Positions 6,083 through 14,024 of a stretch of 25,642 nucleotides of DNA are shown here, one piece after another. Where the stretch lies: IMG/VR virus record IMGVR_UViG_3300030117_002244, positions 1 through 25,642 of that record; one strand, 5' to 3'. How positions within the stretch are numbered: the first letter of the stretch is position 1; every line of letters begins with the position of its first letter. Origin of the DNA: a virus. The translations under genes were made by a program, and so were the position numbers. The notes under the pieces were generated by a model, which saw nothing but the letters and a program-made list of their open reading frames with translations, ran no database searches and was not told where the DNA came from.

Positions 6083-7672
6083 ATGAAAGCAACTGAGCTT
6101 GTTAAACAATTTGATAAATTAAAATCTTCAAGAGCAAACTGGGAAAGCCACTGGCAAGAGGTGGCCGACTATTGTTTGCCACGAAGGGCCGATGTAACAA
6201 AATCAAGAAGCAAGGGAGATAAACGTACAGAATTTATTTTTGATGGAACAGCTTTACACGCACTTGAATTGTTATCATCATCCTTACACAGCATGCTGAC
6301 AAACTCAGCATCACCATGGTTTGATATGCGATTTAAAGATGAGTCATTTAGATCAGACGAGCAAGCCTTGGAATGGTTAGAAACCTCAACACGCACTATG
6401 TATATGGCGTTTGCACGTTCTAACTTTCAACAAGAAGTACATGAGATATACTGTGATTTAGTTGCGTTTGGCACAGCCTGCATGATGATAGAGCCAGACG
6501 ATGAAAACATATTAAGATTTAACACAAGGCATATTAAAGAAGTTTATATTGCAGAAAATCACAAGGGCATTGTAGACACTGTACACAGAGAATTTAAGAT
6601 GACAGCTCTTGCTGCTTTTCAAAAGTTTGGTGATGCTTTGCCAAAAGTTATACTTAAAAAGGTTAATGATCATCCATACGAAGAAGTCACACTGCATCAT
6701 TGTGTAAAGCCTAATGATAATTTTAATAAATTTAAACTTGATAATAAATCGATGGCTTTTGCGTCAATATATTATCATAAAGACGAAAACCATATCATTT
6801 CTGTAAGTGGATATAATGAGTTTCCATACATCGTACCTAGATTTTTAAAATCTCCAAGTGAGGTTTACGGACGTTCACCGTCTATGACAGCTCTGCCTGA
6901 CATTAAAATGTTAAATAAAATGGCAGAAACAACAATCAAAGCTGCACAAAAAATGGTAGATCCACCACTATTAGTGCCAGACGATAGTTTTATTTTACCT
7001 GTAAGAACACAGCCAGGAGGATTAAATTTTTATAGATCAGGGTCAAGAGATCGTATTGAGCCATTAAACATAGGAGCAAACACTCCTGTTGGATTAAATT
7101 TAGAAGAACAAAGACGTAGGTCAATACAACAAGTTTATTTTATTGATCAATTAATATCAGAACAAAACCAACGAATGACAGCAACAGAAGTCATGCAGCG
7201 TAATGAAGAAAAAATGAGACTGCTTGCTCCAGTGCTGGGTAGACTTCAAGCAGAGATGTTGCGTCCATTGATTGATCGAGTATTTAATATTTTATTAAGA
7301 GATAAAAAATTACCTGAGCCGCCAAAACAATTACAAGGTGAAACCATAGACATAGAATATGTATCACCTCTTGCACGTTCACAAAGACAAGGTGATGTTC
7401 AGGCCATATTGAGAACAATGGAAATGATAGCTCCGTTAAGTGACAGACTGCCTGTTATGGATCATATAGATCCTGACATGTTAGTTAAACATGTCACAGA
7501 TGTTTTAGGTGTTCCTCGCAAAGTGTTGCGTTCAGACGAAGAAATAGCAACAATTAGAATCAACAGAGCAAAAGCTGAAATGGAAGCTGCACAACAGCAA
7601 GCTATAATGCAAGAAGCTCAAGCAACAGGACAACTAGCCCCAATGGCTAAGGTTCTACAAGAAGGAGAATAA
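6083..7672 (+). CDS. Head-to-tail connector (portal), T7 gp8-like
   Basis: This 529-residue portal forms the dodecameric channel through which DNA enters and leaves the head. N-terminal hallmarks of the podovirus connector family are present: R-A-N-W-E-S-H-W-Q-E-V-A-D-Y-C-L-P-R at 17-35, then F-D-G-T-A-L-H-A-L-E-L-L-S-S-S-L-H-S-M-L at about 53-72 and S-P-W-F-D-M. Central stem and wing regions follow (M-T-A-T-E-V-M-Q-R near residue 370; L-A-P-V-L-G-R-L-Q-A-E-M-L-R-P). The C-terminus is a Gln/Ala-rich helix. Length fits T7 gp8 (about 535). It is preceded by TAATATG spacing and followed at once by the Bbp19-like gene. No sign of truncation. Confidence 0.93.
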   Translation: MKATELVKQFDKLKSSRANWESHWQEVADYCLPRRADVTKSRSKGDKRTEFIFDGTALHALELLSSSLHSMLTNSASPWFDMRFKDESFRSDEQALEWLETSTRTMYMAFARSNFQQEVHEIYCDLVAFGTACMMIEPDDENILRFNTRHIKEVYIAENHKGIVDTVHREFKMTALAAFQKFGDALPKVILKKVNDHPYEEVTLHHCVKPNDNFNKFKLDNKSMAFASIYYHKDENHIISVSGYNEFPYIVPRFLKSPSEVYGRSPSMTALPDIKMLNKMAETTIKAAQKMVDPPLLVPDDSFILPVRTQPGGLNFYRSGSRDRIEPLNIGANTPVGLNLEEQRRRSIQQVYFIDQLISEQNQRMTATEVMQRNEEKMRLLAPVLGRLQAEMLRPLIDRVFNILLRDKKLPEPPKQLQGETIDIEYVSPLARSQRQGDVQAILRTMEMIAPLSDRLPVMDHIDPDMLVKHVTDVLGVPRKVLRSDEEIATIRINRAKAEMEAAQQQAIMQEAQATGQLAPMAKVLQEGE

Positions 7673-7897
7673 ATGGATGAAAAAGAAAAAGCCAAAATAC
7701 TAAAACAAATTATAAGTGATTATAAAATAGTTTTTGAGTCCGAGCAGGGCCAACGTGTCCTAGAGGATTTAAAAAGAAGATGTCATTTTTACGCAACAAC
7801 AAACGTAAAAGGTGATAGCCATGAGTCAGCTTTTTATGAAGGACAGAGAGCTGCCGTACTATGGATTGATAATGTCCTCAAACAAAAGGAGAAATAA
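7673..7897 (+). CDS. Bbp19-like small phage protein
   Basis: This 74-residue protein starts directly after the connector stop, with AAGGAG (7662-7667) inside the connector gene as its ribosome site. The pattern D-Y-K-I-V-F-E-S-E-Q-G-Q-R-V-L-E-D-L-K-R-R-C, then H-E-S-A-F-Y-E-G-Q-R-A-A-V-L-W-I, matches the Bbp19-like domain first noted in Bordetella phage BPP-1: an N-terminal helix, then F-x-x-x-x-G-x-x-V-L-x-D-L, then a helix starting around E-G-x-R. These proteins are consistently encoded between portal and scaffold in podoviruses, but their biochemical role is not established as far as I know. A minor head-assembly role is inferred. Confidence 0.7.
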   Translation: MDEKEKAKILKQIISDYKIVFESEQGQRVLEDLKRRCHFYATTNVKGDSHESAFYEGQRAAVLWIDNVLKQKEK

Positions 7898-8752
7898 ATG
7901 TCAGAAGAATTACAGACAACTGCAGCGGAGGAGCAACAAACTCCTACGCAATCTGCAACGACACCTGAAGAAGCTCCTGCTAGATTTGTTGATAGTCTAG
8001 CAGAAGATATAAGAAACGAACCGTCTTTGCAAAACATACAAGACTTAGATCAACTTGCAAAAGGCTATGTTCATGCACAACGTATGGTAGGTGCAGATAA
8101 GATTGCACTGCCAAACAAACACGCAACAGAAGATGACTGGAATCAATTTTATGGTAAATTAGGTAGACCAGATTCACCTGATGCGTACGAAGTAAATTAT
8201 ACGCCACCAGCAGAGGGCTATGAGGCAACAAACCTTCCTGGTTTTCAAGATGCTGCTTTTAGAGCTGGATTAAATTCAGATCAAGCACAGCTTTTATTGG
8301 ACTGGTATTCTGAATTAGAAACAGAAACTATACAATCAAATGAGGCATCTTCAGAAACACACAGACTATCAGCTGAACAAGATTTAAGGCAAGAATATGG
8401 ACTTGCTTATGACAAAAAATTAGCTGAAGCAAATGGTGTTTTTTTAAAATTTTTTGGTAGTGATATGGCGCAAGTGACCTTAGAAGACGGATCACTGCTA
8501 GGCAACAACGCACAGTTTATAAAAGCGTTGACAAACCTAGCAAGTAATTTTTCTGAGGATACAATAACTGCAGACCAAACAGCTACAGGTGCTATGACAC
8601 CACAGGAGGCACAATCAGAAATAAACAAACTGACTGCGCCAGGCACTGCATACTGGGATAAATTACATCCTAATCATCAGGCAGCTGTGGATGAAGTCTT
8701 TGCATTGAGACAAATGGCACACCCAGATTTAACGGAACAATCCAAATACTAG
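7898..8752 (+). CDS. Capsid assembly scaffolding protein
   Basis: This 284-residue acidic protein has a good AAGGAG ribosome site nine bases upstream. The N-terminus is Glu/Thr/Ala-rich and disordered. A conserved core starts with F-V-D-S-L-A-E-D-I-R-N-E-P-S-L-Q at about 30-45, then L-A-K-G-Y-V-H-A-Q-R-M-V-G and W-N-Q-F-Y-G-K-L-G-R-P-D-S-P-D-A-Y, which is typical of podovirus scaffolds. A long helical middle and a C-terminal segment (Y-W-D-K-L-H-P-N-H-Q-A-A-V-D-E-V) follow. Position directly before the major capsid gene matches T7 gp9. It should guide procapsid assembly and then leave. No protease motif is seen. Confidence 0.88.
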   Translation: MSEELQTTAAEEQQTPTQSATTPEEAPARFVDSLAEDIRNEPSLQNIQDLDQLAKGYVHAQRMVGADKIALPNKHATEDDWNQFYGKLGRPDSPDAYEVNYTPPAEGYEATNLPGFQDAAFRAGLNSDQAQLLLDWYSELETETIQSNEASSETHRLSAEQDLRQEYGLAYDKKLAEANGVFLKFFGSDMAQVTLEDGSLLGNNAQFIKALTNLASNFSEDTITADQTATGAMTPQEAQSEINKLTAPGTAYWDKLHPNHQAAVDEVFALRQMAHPDLTEQSKY

Positions 8753-8872
8753 GACTCTGTTTGACAGCTGAGTATAGATCAGCCGATGAGCAATCGTAAA
8801 ATGTAAGAGAACCCGTAAGGATAATTTTCTGATTTTTTTTAACTTAACATTGTAATTAAAAAGGAGGACTTT
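8753..8872 (+). promoter_or_regulatory. 120-base leader before the major capsid gene
   Basis: This noncoding gap ends in a strong AAGGAGG (8861-8867) five bases before the capsid ATG, as expected for the most abundant protein. An imperfect hairpin (AGAGAA with TTTTCT, inner CC/GG, about 8809-8830) precedes eight T residues at 8833-8840, which could act as a weak terminator or RNA-processing site. TTGACA at 8761-8766 has no -10 at a usable distance. The fragment TAACTTAACA (8840-8849) matches part of the phage promoter core but lacks the rest. Elements are noted at low confidence, except the ribosome site. Confidence 0.45.
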
Positions 8873-9745
8873 ATGAGTTCACAAATTACAACTGCATTTG
8901 TCGAGCAGTATTCTGCTAACGTTCAAATGCTGTCACAACAAATGGGTTCGCAATTGCGTTCTGCTGTGGATGTTGAGAGTATAACAGGTAAAAATGCGTT
9001 TTTTGAACAAGTTGGCTCACGAGCTGCTATTAAGAAAACGTCAAGACATGCTGATACTCCACAATTAGACACACCACACGCAAGAAGACGTGTAAGTCTC
9101 GAAGACTACGTTTGGGCGGATCTAATTGATGACGTTGACAAAGTTAGAATGTTAATCGATCCAACTAGCTCTTACGCAAAAGCAGCAGCAGCTGCAATGA
9201 ACAGAGCTATTGATGACGAGATCATTTCAGCTTTGGGCGGCACTGCATTTACTGGCACGTCTGGCGGTACATCAACTGTACTACCAACAGCAAGTAAATT
9301 TGCAACATCAGACCAATCAGATGGTTTAACTATTGCTAAGTTATTAGCGGCTAAAAAACGTTTTGACTTACAAAGTGTTGATCCATCGATCCCTAGATAT
9401 ATCGTATGTGGGCCACAACAAATTTCTGATTTGTTGGCGACTACAGAAATTAAATCTAGTGATTTTAACACAGTTAAAGCTCTTGCTCAGGGTGATGTTG
9501 ACTCTTTCTTAGGGTTCAAGTTTATCACTTCTAACAGATTGAGCTTTGACGCAACAAACACGGATGACAGGCTTTGCTTTGCCTTCACTCAAGACGCTAT
9601 CAAACTTGCTATTGGCAAGGACATCACAGCTAAAATTGATGAGAGAAACGACAAAAACTACTCTACTCAAGTTTACTATTGTATGTCAGTTGGTGCGACT
9701 AGAATGGAAGAAGTAAAAGTTTTCCAAATTCCGTGCAACGAATAA
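8873..9745 (+). CDS. Major capsid protein
   Basis: This 290-residue protein forms the icosahedral shell. The ribosome site AAGGAGG is the strongest in the head module. Family features: an N-terminal helix F-V-E-Q-Y-S-A-N-V-Q-M-L-S-Q-Q, then R-A-A-I-K-K and a loop with D-T-P-Q-L-D-T-P-H-A-R-R-R-V corresponding to the E-loop region, followed by the spine helix D-D-V-D-K-V-R-M-L-I-D-P-T-S-S-Y, A-M-N-R-A-I-D-D-E-I-I-S-A-L-G-G, and late strands F-I-T-S-N-R-L. This is the HK97-fold capsid family annotated as 'phage capsid protein' in many marine podoviruses. Length is shorter than T7 gp10 (about 345) but normal for this group. It lies between scaffold and decoration genes. Confidence 0.92.
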   Translation: MSSQITTAFVEQYSANVQMLSQQMGSQLRSAVDVESITGKNAFFEQVGSRAAIKKTSRHADTPQLDTPHARRRVSLEDYVWADLIDDVDKVRMLIDPTSSYAKAAAAAMNRAIDDEIISALGGTAFTGTSGGTSTVLPTASKFATSDQSDGLTIAKLLAAKKRFDLQSVDPSIPRYIVCGPQQISDLLATTEIKSSDFNTVKALAQGDVDSFLGFKFITSNRLSFDATNTDDRLCFAFTQDAIKLAIGKDITAKIDERNDKNYSTQVYYCMSVGATRMEEVKVFQIPCNE

Positions 9746-9761
9746 TAGATAGGAGATAATT

Positions 9762-10241
9762 ATGGGTACTAAAAATTCAGACCTAATTGCTAATTTCGAA
9801 GCAACTCCATCAGTTAAGAGTAGTGCTGCATTGCTAAGCGGAGTAGTCCGTGTAGCTCAAGGCACTGTTTCTCTTGCTACTGGAGATAGTGATGACAATG
9901 ACATTGTTATGCTTGCACCGATTCCTAGCAACGCTGTTGTATCTCAACTATTTATTGGTTCAGACACACTAGGCGGCTCGTGTACTTTCAACGTTGGAAT
10001 TTACACGTCTGCTGGAGTTGTAAAAGACGAAGACGTTTTTGCTTCTGCTGTAGCTGATGAGGCTGCAATGGCTGACGTTCGTTTTGAGGCTGCTGATATA
10101 AACACAGCTGGCCAACAACTTTGGCAACTTGCTGGAGACAGTGAAGATCCAGGCGGATATTTCTATATTGCTGCAACTATGGCAGCAGCTGGAGGTACTG
10201 CTGGTGACATGTCTTTCAACATTCACTATGTTATAAACTAG
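9762..10241 (+). CDS. Putative capsid decoration / minor head protein
   Basis: This 159-residue protein follows the capsid gene after 16 bases, with AGGAG upstream. It is predicted mostly beta: V-V-R-V-A-Q-G-T-V-S-L, D-N-D-I-V-M-L-A-P-I-P-S-N-A-V-V-S-Q-L-F-I, C-T-F-N-V-G-I-Y, and G-Y-F-Y-I-A-A-T-M. It is acidic and rich in Ala, Gly and Asp. Proteins of this size and composition directly after the capsid gene are commonly virion proteins in marine podoviruses, and the beta-sandwich pattern fits a surface decoration protein. No specific fold is proven. The downstream hairpin ends the head module here. Confidence 0.65.
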   Translation: MGTKNSDLIANFEATPSVKSSAALLSGVVRVAQGTVSLATGDSDDNDIVMLAPIPSNAVVSQLFIGSDTLGGSCTFNVGIYTSAGVVKDEDVFASAVADEAAMADVRFEAADINTAGQQLWQLAGDSEDPGGYFYIAATMAAAGGTAGDMSFNIHYVIN

Positions 10242-10251
10242 CAACAACAAG

Positions 10252-10272
10252 GGCGGCCTTCGGGCCGCCTTT
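10252..10272 (+). terminator. UUCG hairpin ending the head module
   Basis: GGCGGCC (10252-10258), loop TTCG, and GGCCGCC (10263-10269) form a perfect 7-bp GC stem with the very stable UUCG tetraloop. Only TTTA then CTTAATT follows, so the U-tract is weak. It begins 11 bases after the decoration gene stop. Partial termination, lowering transcription of downstream tail genes relative to capsid, is the expected effect; 3'-end protection of the capsid transcript is the alternative. Confidence 0.75.
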
Positions 10273-10290
10273 ACTTAATTAGGAGATTAT

Positions 10291-10479
10291 ATGCCAAAAC
10301 ACACACACAAAACAAAAGATGGTAGAACAGTGAAAAAAGGTTTGTATTATTATATGAACAGAAGAAAAGCCGCAGGCACAAGCCGTAAAGGTAAAGGCAC
10401 TGTGACTGAAAAAGCACTTGCTCGTTCTGCTAAAACTGCTTACGACCCAAGCAAAAAAAAGAAAACAATGGTAGGTTAG
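10291..10479 (+). CDS. Small basic TLLG-tail protein 4 (ends TMVG)
   Basis: This 62-residue, strongly basic protein has TTAGGAG eight bases upstream. The start M-P-K-H-T-H-K-T-K-D-G-R-T-V-K-K-G-L-Y-Y-Y-M-N-R-R-K-A-A-G-T-S is a pattern I recognise from short marine phage proteins, function unknown. The middle contains K-G-K-G-T-V and A-R-S-A-K-T-A; the end is K-K-K-K-T-M-V-G. Its composition suggests nucleic-acid contact or packing inside the capsid. It is the first of three consecutive small basic genes between the head hairpin and the tail adaptor, all with the same kind of C-terminus. Confidence 0.7.
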   Translation: MPKHTHKTKDGRTVKKGLYYYMNRRKAAGTSRKGKGTVTEKALARSAKTAYDPSKKKKTMVG

Positions 10480-10488
10480 GAGATAAAT

Positions 10489-10641
10489 ATGCCTGGACAC
10501 GTTGACAAAAAAAACAAAAAAAACAAAAACAAAAACAAAAGCCTAGCAGCTATGTATGGTGATCCAAACCAAGTCACTAGAGGTGACGTTATTGCTGCAG
10601 CTATAAAAAACAAGAAAAAGAAAAATACGTTGGTTGGCTAA
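10489..10641 (+). CDS. Small Lys/Asn-rich TLLG-tail protein 5 (ends TLVG)
   Basis: This 50-residue protein runs from an ATG at 10489 (GGAG eight bases upstream, within the previous gene's stop region) to a TAA overlapping the next ATG. The start M-P-G-H-V-D is followed by an almost pure Lys/Asn run (residues 7-17) encoded by long A tracts, then S-L-A-A-M-Y-G-D-P-N-Q-V-T-R-G-D-V-I-A-A-A-I and K-K-K-K-N-T-L-V-G. The M-P-G-H-x-x-K-K start recurs in short phage proteins from memory. The function is not known. The A tracts make this gene prone to slippage or sequencing error, but the frame is intact here. Confidence 0.7.
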   Translation: MPGHVDKKNKKNKNKNKSLAAMYGDPNQVTRGDVIAAAIKNKKKKNTLVG

Positions 10642-10913
10642 TGGCACGTAAAGAACACCAGAATCCATCTGGGGGTCTTAACGCAAAAGGCAGAAAATTT
10701 TACGGTGTAAAAGCTCCTGTCAGCAAAGGCACAAACCCAAGAAGGGTGAGCTTTGCTGCAAGATTTTCTGGCATGAAAGGCCCATTAGAAAAAGACGGTA
10801 AACCAACAAGACTAAAACTTGCACTTAAAAAATGGGGCTTTGGCAGCAAAGAGGCAGCTGCTAAGTTTGCCGCAAACAATAAGGCATCAAACAAAAAAAC
10901 ATTAGTAGGTTAA
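10641..10913 (+). CDS. DUF6321-like basic phage protein (TLLG-tail protein 6)
   Basis: This 90-residue protein starts in a TAATG overlap. It matches the DUF6321-type pattern: N-P-S-G-G-L-N-A-K-G-R-K-F-Y-G at 8-22, L/V-K-A-P-V-S-K-G-T-N-P-R-R-V-S-F-A-A-R-F-S-G-M-K-G-P at 23-48, K-P-T-R-L-K-L-A-L-K-K-W at about 54-65. It then ends N-K-K-T-L-V-G. The usual family Cys in 'S-F-C-A-R-M' is Ala here. These proteins are widespread in phages that have no shared name for their role; they are small, basic and probably virion-associated or DNA-binding. The family assignment is from motif memory. Confidence 0.75.
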   Translation: MARKEHQNPSGGLNAKGRKFYGVKAPVSKGTNPRRVSFAARFSGMKGPLEKDGKPTRLKLALKKWGFGSKEAAAKFAANNKASNKKTLVG

Positions 10914-10914
10914 T

Positions 10915-11502
10915 ATGACATCAGTAGTAGAAATTTGTAATTCAGCACTTAACAGTTTAGGCGCAGCAAACATAACAGCACTAACAGAAGATTCACGTAA
11001 TGCACGATTATGCAATCAAAGATATGAACCTGTACGTGATGCAATCTTTAGAAGTCATTATTGGAATTGTTTAATTAAAAGAGTAGAGCTTGCAGCTGAT
11101 ACCGCAGCTCCTGCATACGAATACGACAAACAATATACTTTGCCAGCAGACTGCATACGAGTTTTGCAAATAGGTGGATTTCATAACGGATCATCCTCTA
11201 TGCTTAGCGGTGGACAAACGTACAAGATTGAGGGCAAAAAGGTAATCACAGACGAGGAAGAAATATTTTTGACTTACGTTGCAAAAATAACCGATCCTCA
11301 AGAATATGACACTTTGCTAGTTGAAACTATTGCAGCTAGATTAGCTGCAGAGCTGGCTTATGCTATAACGCAATCTAACACAGTAGCACAATCATTAGAT
11401 GCAGTTTATCAGGAAAAGTTAAGAGAGGCACGTTTTGTTGATGCATCAGAAGGCACACCTTATGACGTTGATGCAAGTACATTTATTAATGCGAGGTACT
11501 GA
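10915..11502 (+). CDS. Tail adaptor / tail tubular protein A (T7 gp11-like)
   Basis: This 195-residue adaptor joins the connector to the nozzle and acts as part of the gate holding DNA in the head. Features: I-C-N-S-A-L-N-S-L-G-A near the start, then E-D-S-R-N-A-R-L-C-N-Q-R-Y-E-P-V-R-D-A at 25-43 followed by H-Y-W-N-C, and Y-D-K-Q-Y-T-L-P-A-D-C-I-R-V-L. The helix L-L-V-E-T-I-A-A-R-L-A-A-E-L-A and the ending F-I-N-A-R-Y are typical. Length matches T7 gp11 (196). The stop overlaps the nozzle ATG (TGATG). It lies at the expected place at the head of the tail operon. Confidence 0.9.
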   Translation: MTSVVEICNSALNSLGAANITALTEDSRNARLCNQRYEPVRDAIFRSHYWNCLIKRVELAADTAAPAYEYDKQYTLPADCIRVLQIGGFHNGSSSMLSGGQTYKIEGKKVITDEEEIFLTYVAKITDPQEYDTLLVETIAARLAAELAYAITQSNTVAQSLDAVYQEKLREARFVDASEGTPYDVDASTFINARY

Positions 11503-14024
11503 TGGCTAAAACAACTTTTGCCTTTTCAAGTTTTACATCAGGAGAGCTGTCACCTAGGCTTGATGGACGTATTGATCTTGAAAAATATTTTAGTGGTACA
11601 AAAACCTTAGAAAATATGGTTATACACCCGCACGGTGGAGCATCGAGAAGACCTGGCACAAAATTTATAAGTGAAGTTAAAACCTCAGCAAACACAACAA
11701 GACTGATACCTTTTGAATTTTCTACAACACAAACTTACATCATGGAGTTTGGCAACGAGTATATTAGGTTTTTTAAAGATAACGGTATAATTACTGAGGC
11801 TGCAAAAACTATATCAGGTATTACAAAAGCAAACCCAGGTGTAGTCACAGCAAGCTCACACGGATACTCTAACGGTGATTATGTTATTATATCCAGCGTT
11901 GTTGGAATGACAGAGTTAAATGGTAGACAGTTTAAGGTTGCTGGAGTCACGACAAATACATTTCAACTGCAAGATATGGACGGCAACAATTTTGATACAT
12001 CATCACTTACAACTTACGCCTCTGCAGGTTCTGCATTTAAAATTTATCAAATAACCTCCCCTTACACAACTGCACAACTGTTTGATATAAAGTTTGCTCA
12101 ATCAGCTGACGTGATGTATTTAGTTCATCCTGATGTTGATATAAGAAAACTTACAAGAACAGGACATACTTCTTGGACACTAGCCACTGTATCAATCAGT
12201 GGTAGCCCTAGTCCTGGACTAAGCGGCTCAGATGACAGGCCCAGCTCTGTGACATTTTTTGAGCAAAGATTAGTTTTTGCTGGAACAAACAACAATCCTC
12301 AATCTTTATGGTTTAGTAAAGCTGGTGCTTATGAAAATTTTACTACAGGCACAAATGCGACTGACGCTATGATTTATACAATTGCAAGTAATCAGGTCAA
12401 CGCTATTAGATTTATGTCAAACCAAACAGAATTACTTATTGGCACAACAGGTGGTGAATTTATTGCAACTTCTGGTACAAACAGTGAGCCTATTACACCA
12501 ACAAACATACAAATAACCAGACAAACAAACTACGGAGCTGCAAACGTTGATGCAATACAAATTGCAAACGTAACGATGTTTTTGCAACGTGCAAAAAGAA
12601 AAGTGAGAGAAATGGTTTATAATTACGAAGTAGATGGTTTTATTGCACCTGATATGACTATTTTAGCAGAACATATAACTGAGGGAGGGCTTACTTCTTT
12701 TGCTTATCAACAAGAACCAGACAGTATTTTATGGGCCACAAGGGCTGACGGCACGCTGCTTGGCCTAACATACCAAAGAAACGAAAAAGTTGTTGGCTGG
12801 CACAGACATATTCTAGGCGGCTTTAGTGATAGCGGTAAAAGTATTGTACGGTCATTCAAAAGTTTTACAGCAAATTCAACAAACGTTAGTACAACAAACA
12901 ACACTATTACAATCAGCTCACATGGTTTTAGCACTGGTGATCCTGTCTATTATTTTACAGAAAGCAACGCCATAGGAGGCATCACTACAGACCTTCTGTA
13001 TTTTGCTATTGCAACAGACAGCAATACCTTAAAACTTGCAACAACTTCTGCAAACGCAACAGCTGGCACAGCGGTTGATCTTACAACAGCTCCAGGATCA
13101 GATACTACACAATACATTGTCAAAGGAGTAAATTTAGCAACTAATGTAGTGTATTCTGCATCACACGGACTTGCTACTGGCGATCATTTCTATTACGAAT
13201 TAGGAGGAACAGGTCTTAATAATATAACTGATAAACAAAAATATTTTGTAAAAAAGATAGATAAAAATCAATTTAAAATAGCAGCAGATAGAAAAATTAA
13301 AACTTTTGTAGATTTGACTTATGATTTTACAGTCACTACAGCAAGAACAGATAAAATTTTATTAGACGCTGCTGTTGAGTCTGTGGCTGTCATACCAAGT
13401 GATCAAGACGAATATCAATTATATCTTTTAGTCAAAAGATACGTGAACGGATCAACAAGAAGATTTGTTGAATTTTTAACAAACTTTGAGTTTGGAGAGG
13501 CCCAGGACAATGCTTTTTTTGTAGACAGTGGACTGACATACGATGACGTTCCAACATCGACAATATCAGGATTAGATCATTTAGAGGGTGAAACTGTATC
13601 AATATTAGCAGATGGCGCAACGCACGCTGACAAAACTGTAAGTGGAGGTAATATAACATTAGATAGAACAGCACAAAAAGTACACGTAGGATTGAATTAC
13701 AATTCAATATTGCAAACCTTACGTATCGAGGCTGGATCACAGCAGGGTGTTGCACAATCTAAAATAAAAAGAATAAACGAAATAACTGTAAGATTACACA
13801 AAACGTTAGGTGTTGAAGTTGGCGGAGATTTAGACAACATGGAAAACATACCTTTTAGATCAAGTGCAGCTATCATGGGTTCACCAATAGATTTATTTTC
13901 TGGTGATAAAAAAATTGAGCTGCGGGATGATTACAACACAGACGGACATGTATTTGTACGACAATCACAACCTTTACCATTAACAGTGTTATCGATCTAT
14001 CCTGAAATAACAGTATATGATTAA
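11502..14024 (+). CDS. Tail nozzle / tail tubular protein B (T7 gp12-like) with inserted repeats
   Basis: This 840-residue tail nozzle has the diagnostic N-terminus F-T-S-G-E-L-S-P-R-L-D-G-R-I-D at 11-25, then K-T-L-E-N-M-V-I-H-P-H-G-G-A-S-R-R-P-G-T at 34-53 and the beta-propeller strand F-E-Q-R-L-V-F-A-G at 253-261. Three copies of a small beta module with the motif S-H-G-[YFL]-x-x-G-D start near residues 119, 473 and 554; this resembles the so-called FCCH-type repeats annotated in phage tail proteins. The modules are probably surface-exposed insertions in the nozzle and may contact receptors or gp13-position proteins. Length is close to T7 gp12 (794) plus insertions. The last eight bases overlap the next gene. 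Confidence 0.88.
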   Translation: MAKTTFAFSSFTSGELSPRLDGRIDLEKYFSGTKTLENMVIHPHGGASRRPGTKFISEVKTSANTTRLIPFEFSTTQTYIMEFGNEYIRFFKDNGIITEAAKTISGITKANPGVVTASSHGYSNGDYVIISSVVGMTELNGRQFKVAGVTTNTFQLQDMDGNNFDTSSLTTYASAGSAFKIYQITSPYTTAQLFDIKFAQSADVMYLVHPDVDIRKLTRTGHTSWTLATVSISGSPSPGLSGSDDRPSSVTFFEQRLVFAGTNNNPQSLWFSKAGAYENFTTGTNATDAMIYTIASNQVNAIRFMSNQTELLIGTTGGEFIATSGTNSEPITPTNIQITRQTNYGAANVDAIQIANVTMFLQRAKRKVREMVYNYEVDGFIAPDMTILAEHITEGGLTSFAYQQEPDSILWATRADGTLLGLTYQRNEKVVGWHRHILGGFSDSGKSIVRSFKSFTANSTNVSTTNNTITISSHGFSTGDPVYYFTESNAIGGITTDLLYFAIATDSNTLKLATTSANATAGTAVDLTTAPGSDTTQYIVKGVNLATNVVYSASHGLATGDHFYYELGGTGLNNITDKQKYFVKKIDKNQFKIAADRKIKTFVDLTYDFTVTTARTDKILLDAAVESVAVIPSDQDEYQLYLLVKRYVNGSTRRFVEFLTNFEFGEAQDNAFFVDSGLTYDDVPTSTISGLDHLEGETVSILADGATHADKTVSGGNITLDRTAQKVHVGLNYNSILQTLRIEAGSQQGVAQSKIKRINEITVRLHKTLGVEVGGDLDNMENIPFRSSAAIMGSPIDLFSGDKKIELRDDYNTDGHVFVRQSQPLPLTVLSIYPEITVYD

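Noticed and set aside
8761-8790. TTGACA as a sigma70 -35 box
   Set aside because: No TATAAT-like sequence lies 15-19 bases downstream.
8834-8862. Possible third copy of the phage promoter before the capsid gene
   Set aside because: TAACTTAACA matches part of the core, but the ACCGAA part is replaced by T residues, the -10 would be TAAAAA, and the implied transcript start would fall after the capsid ribosome site.
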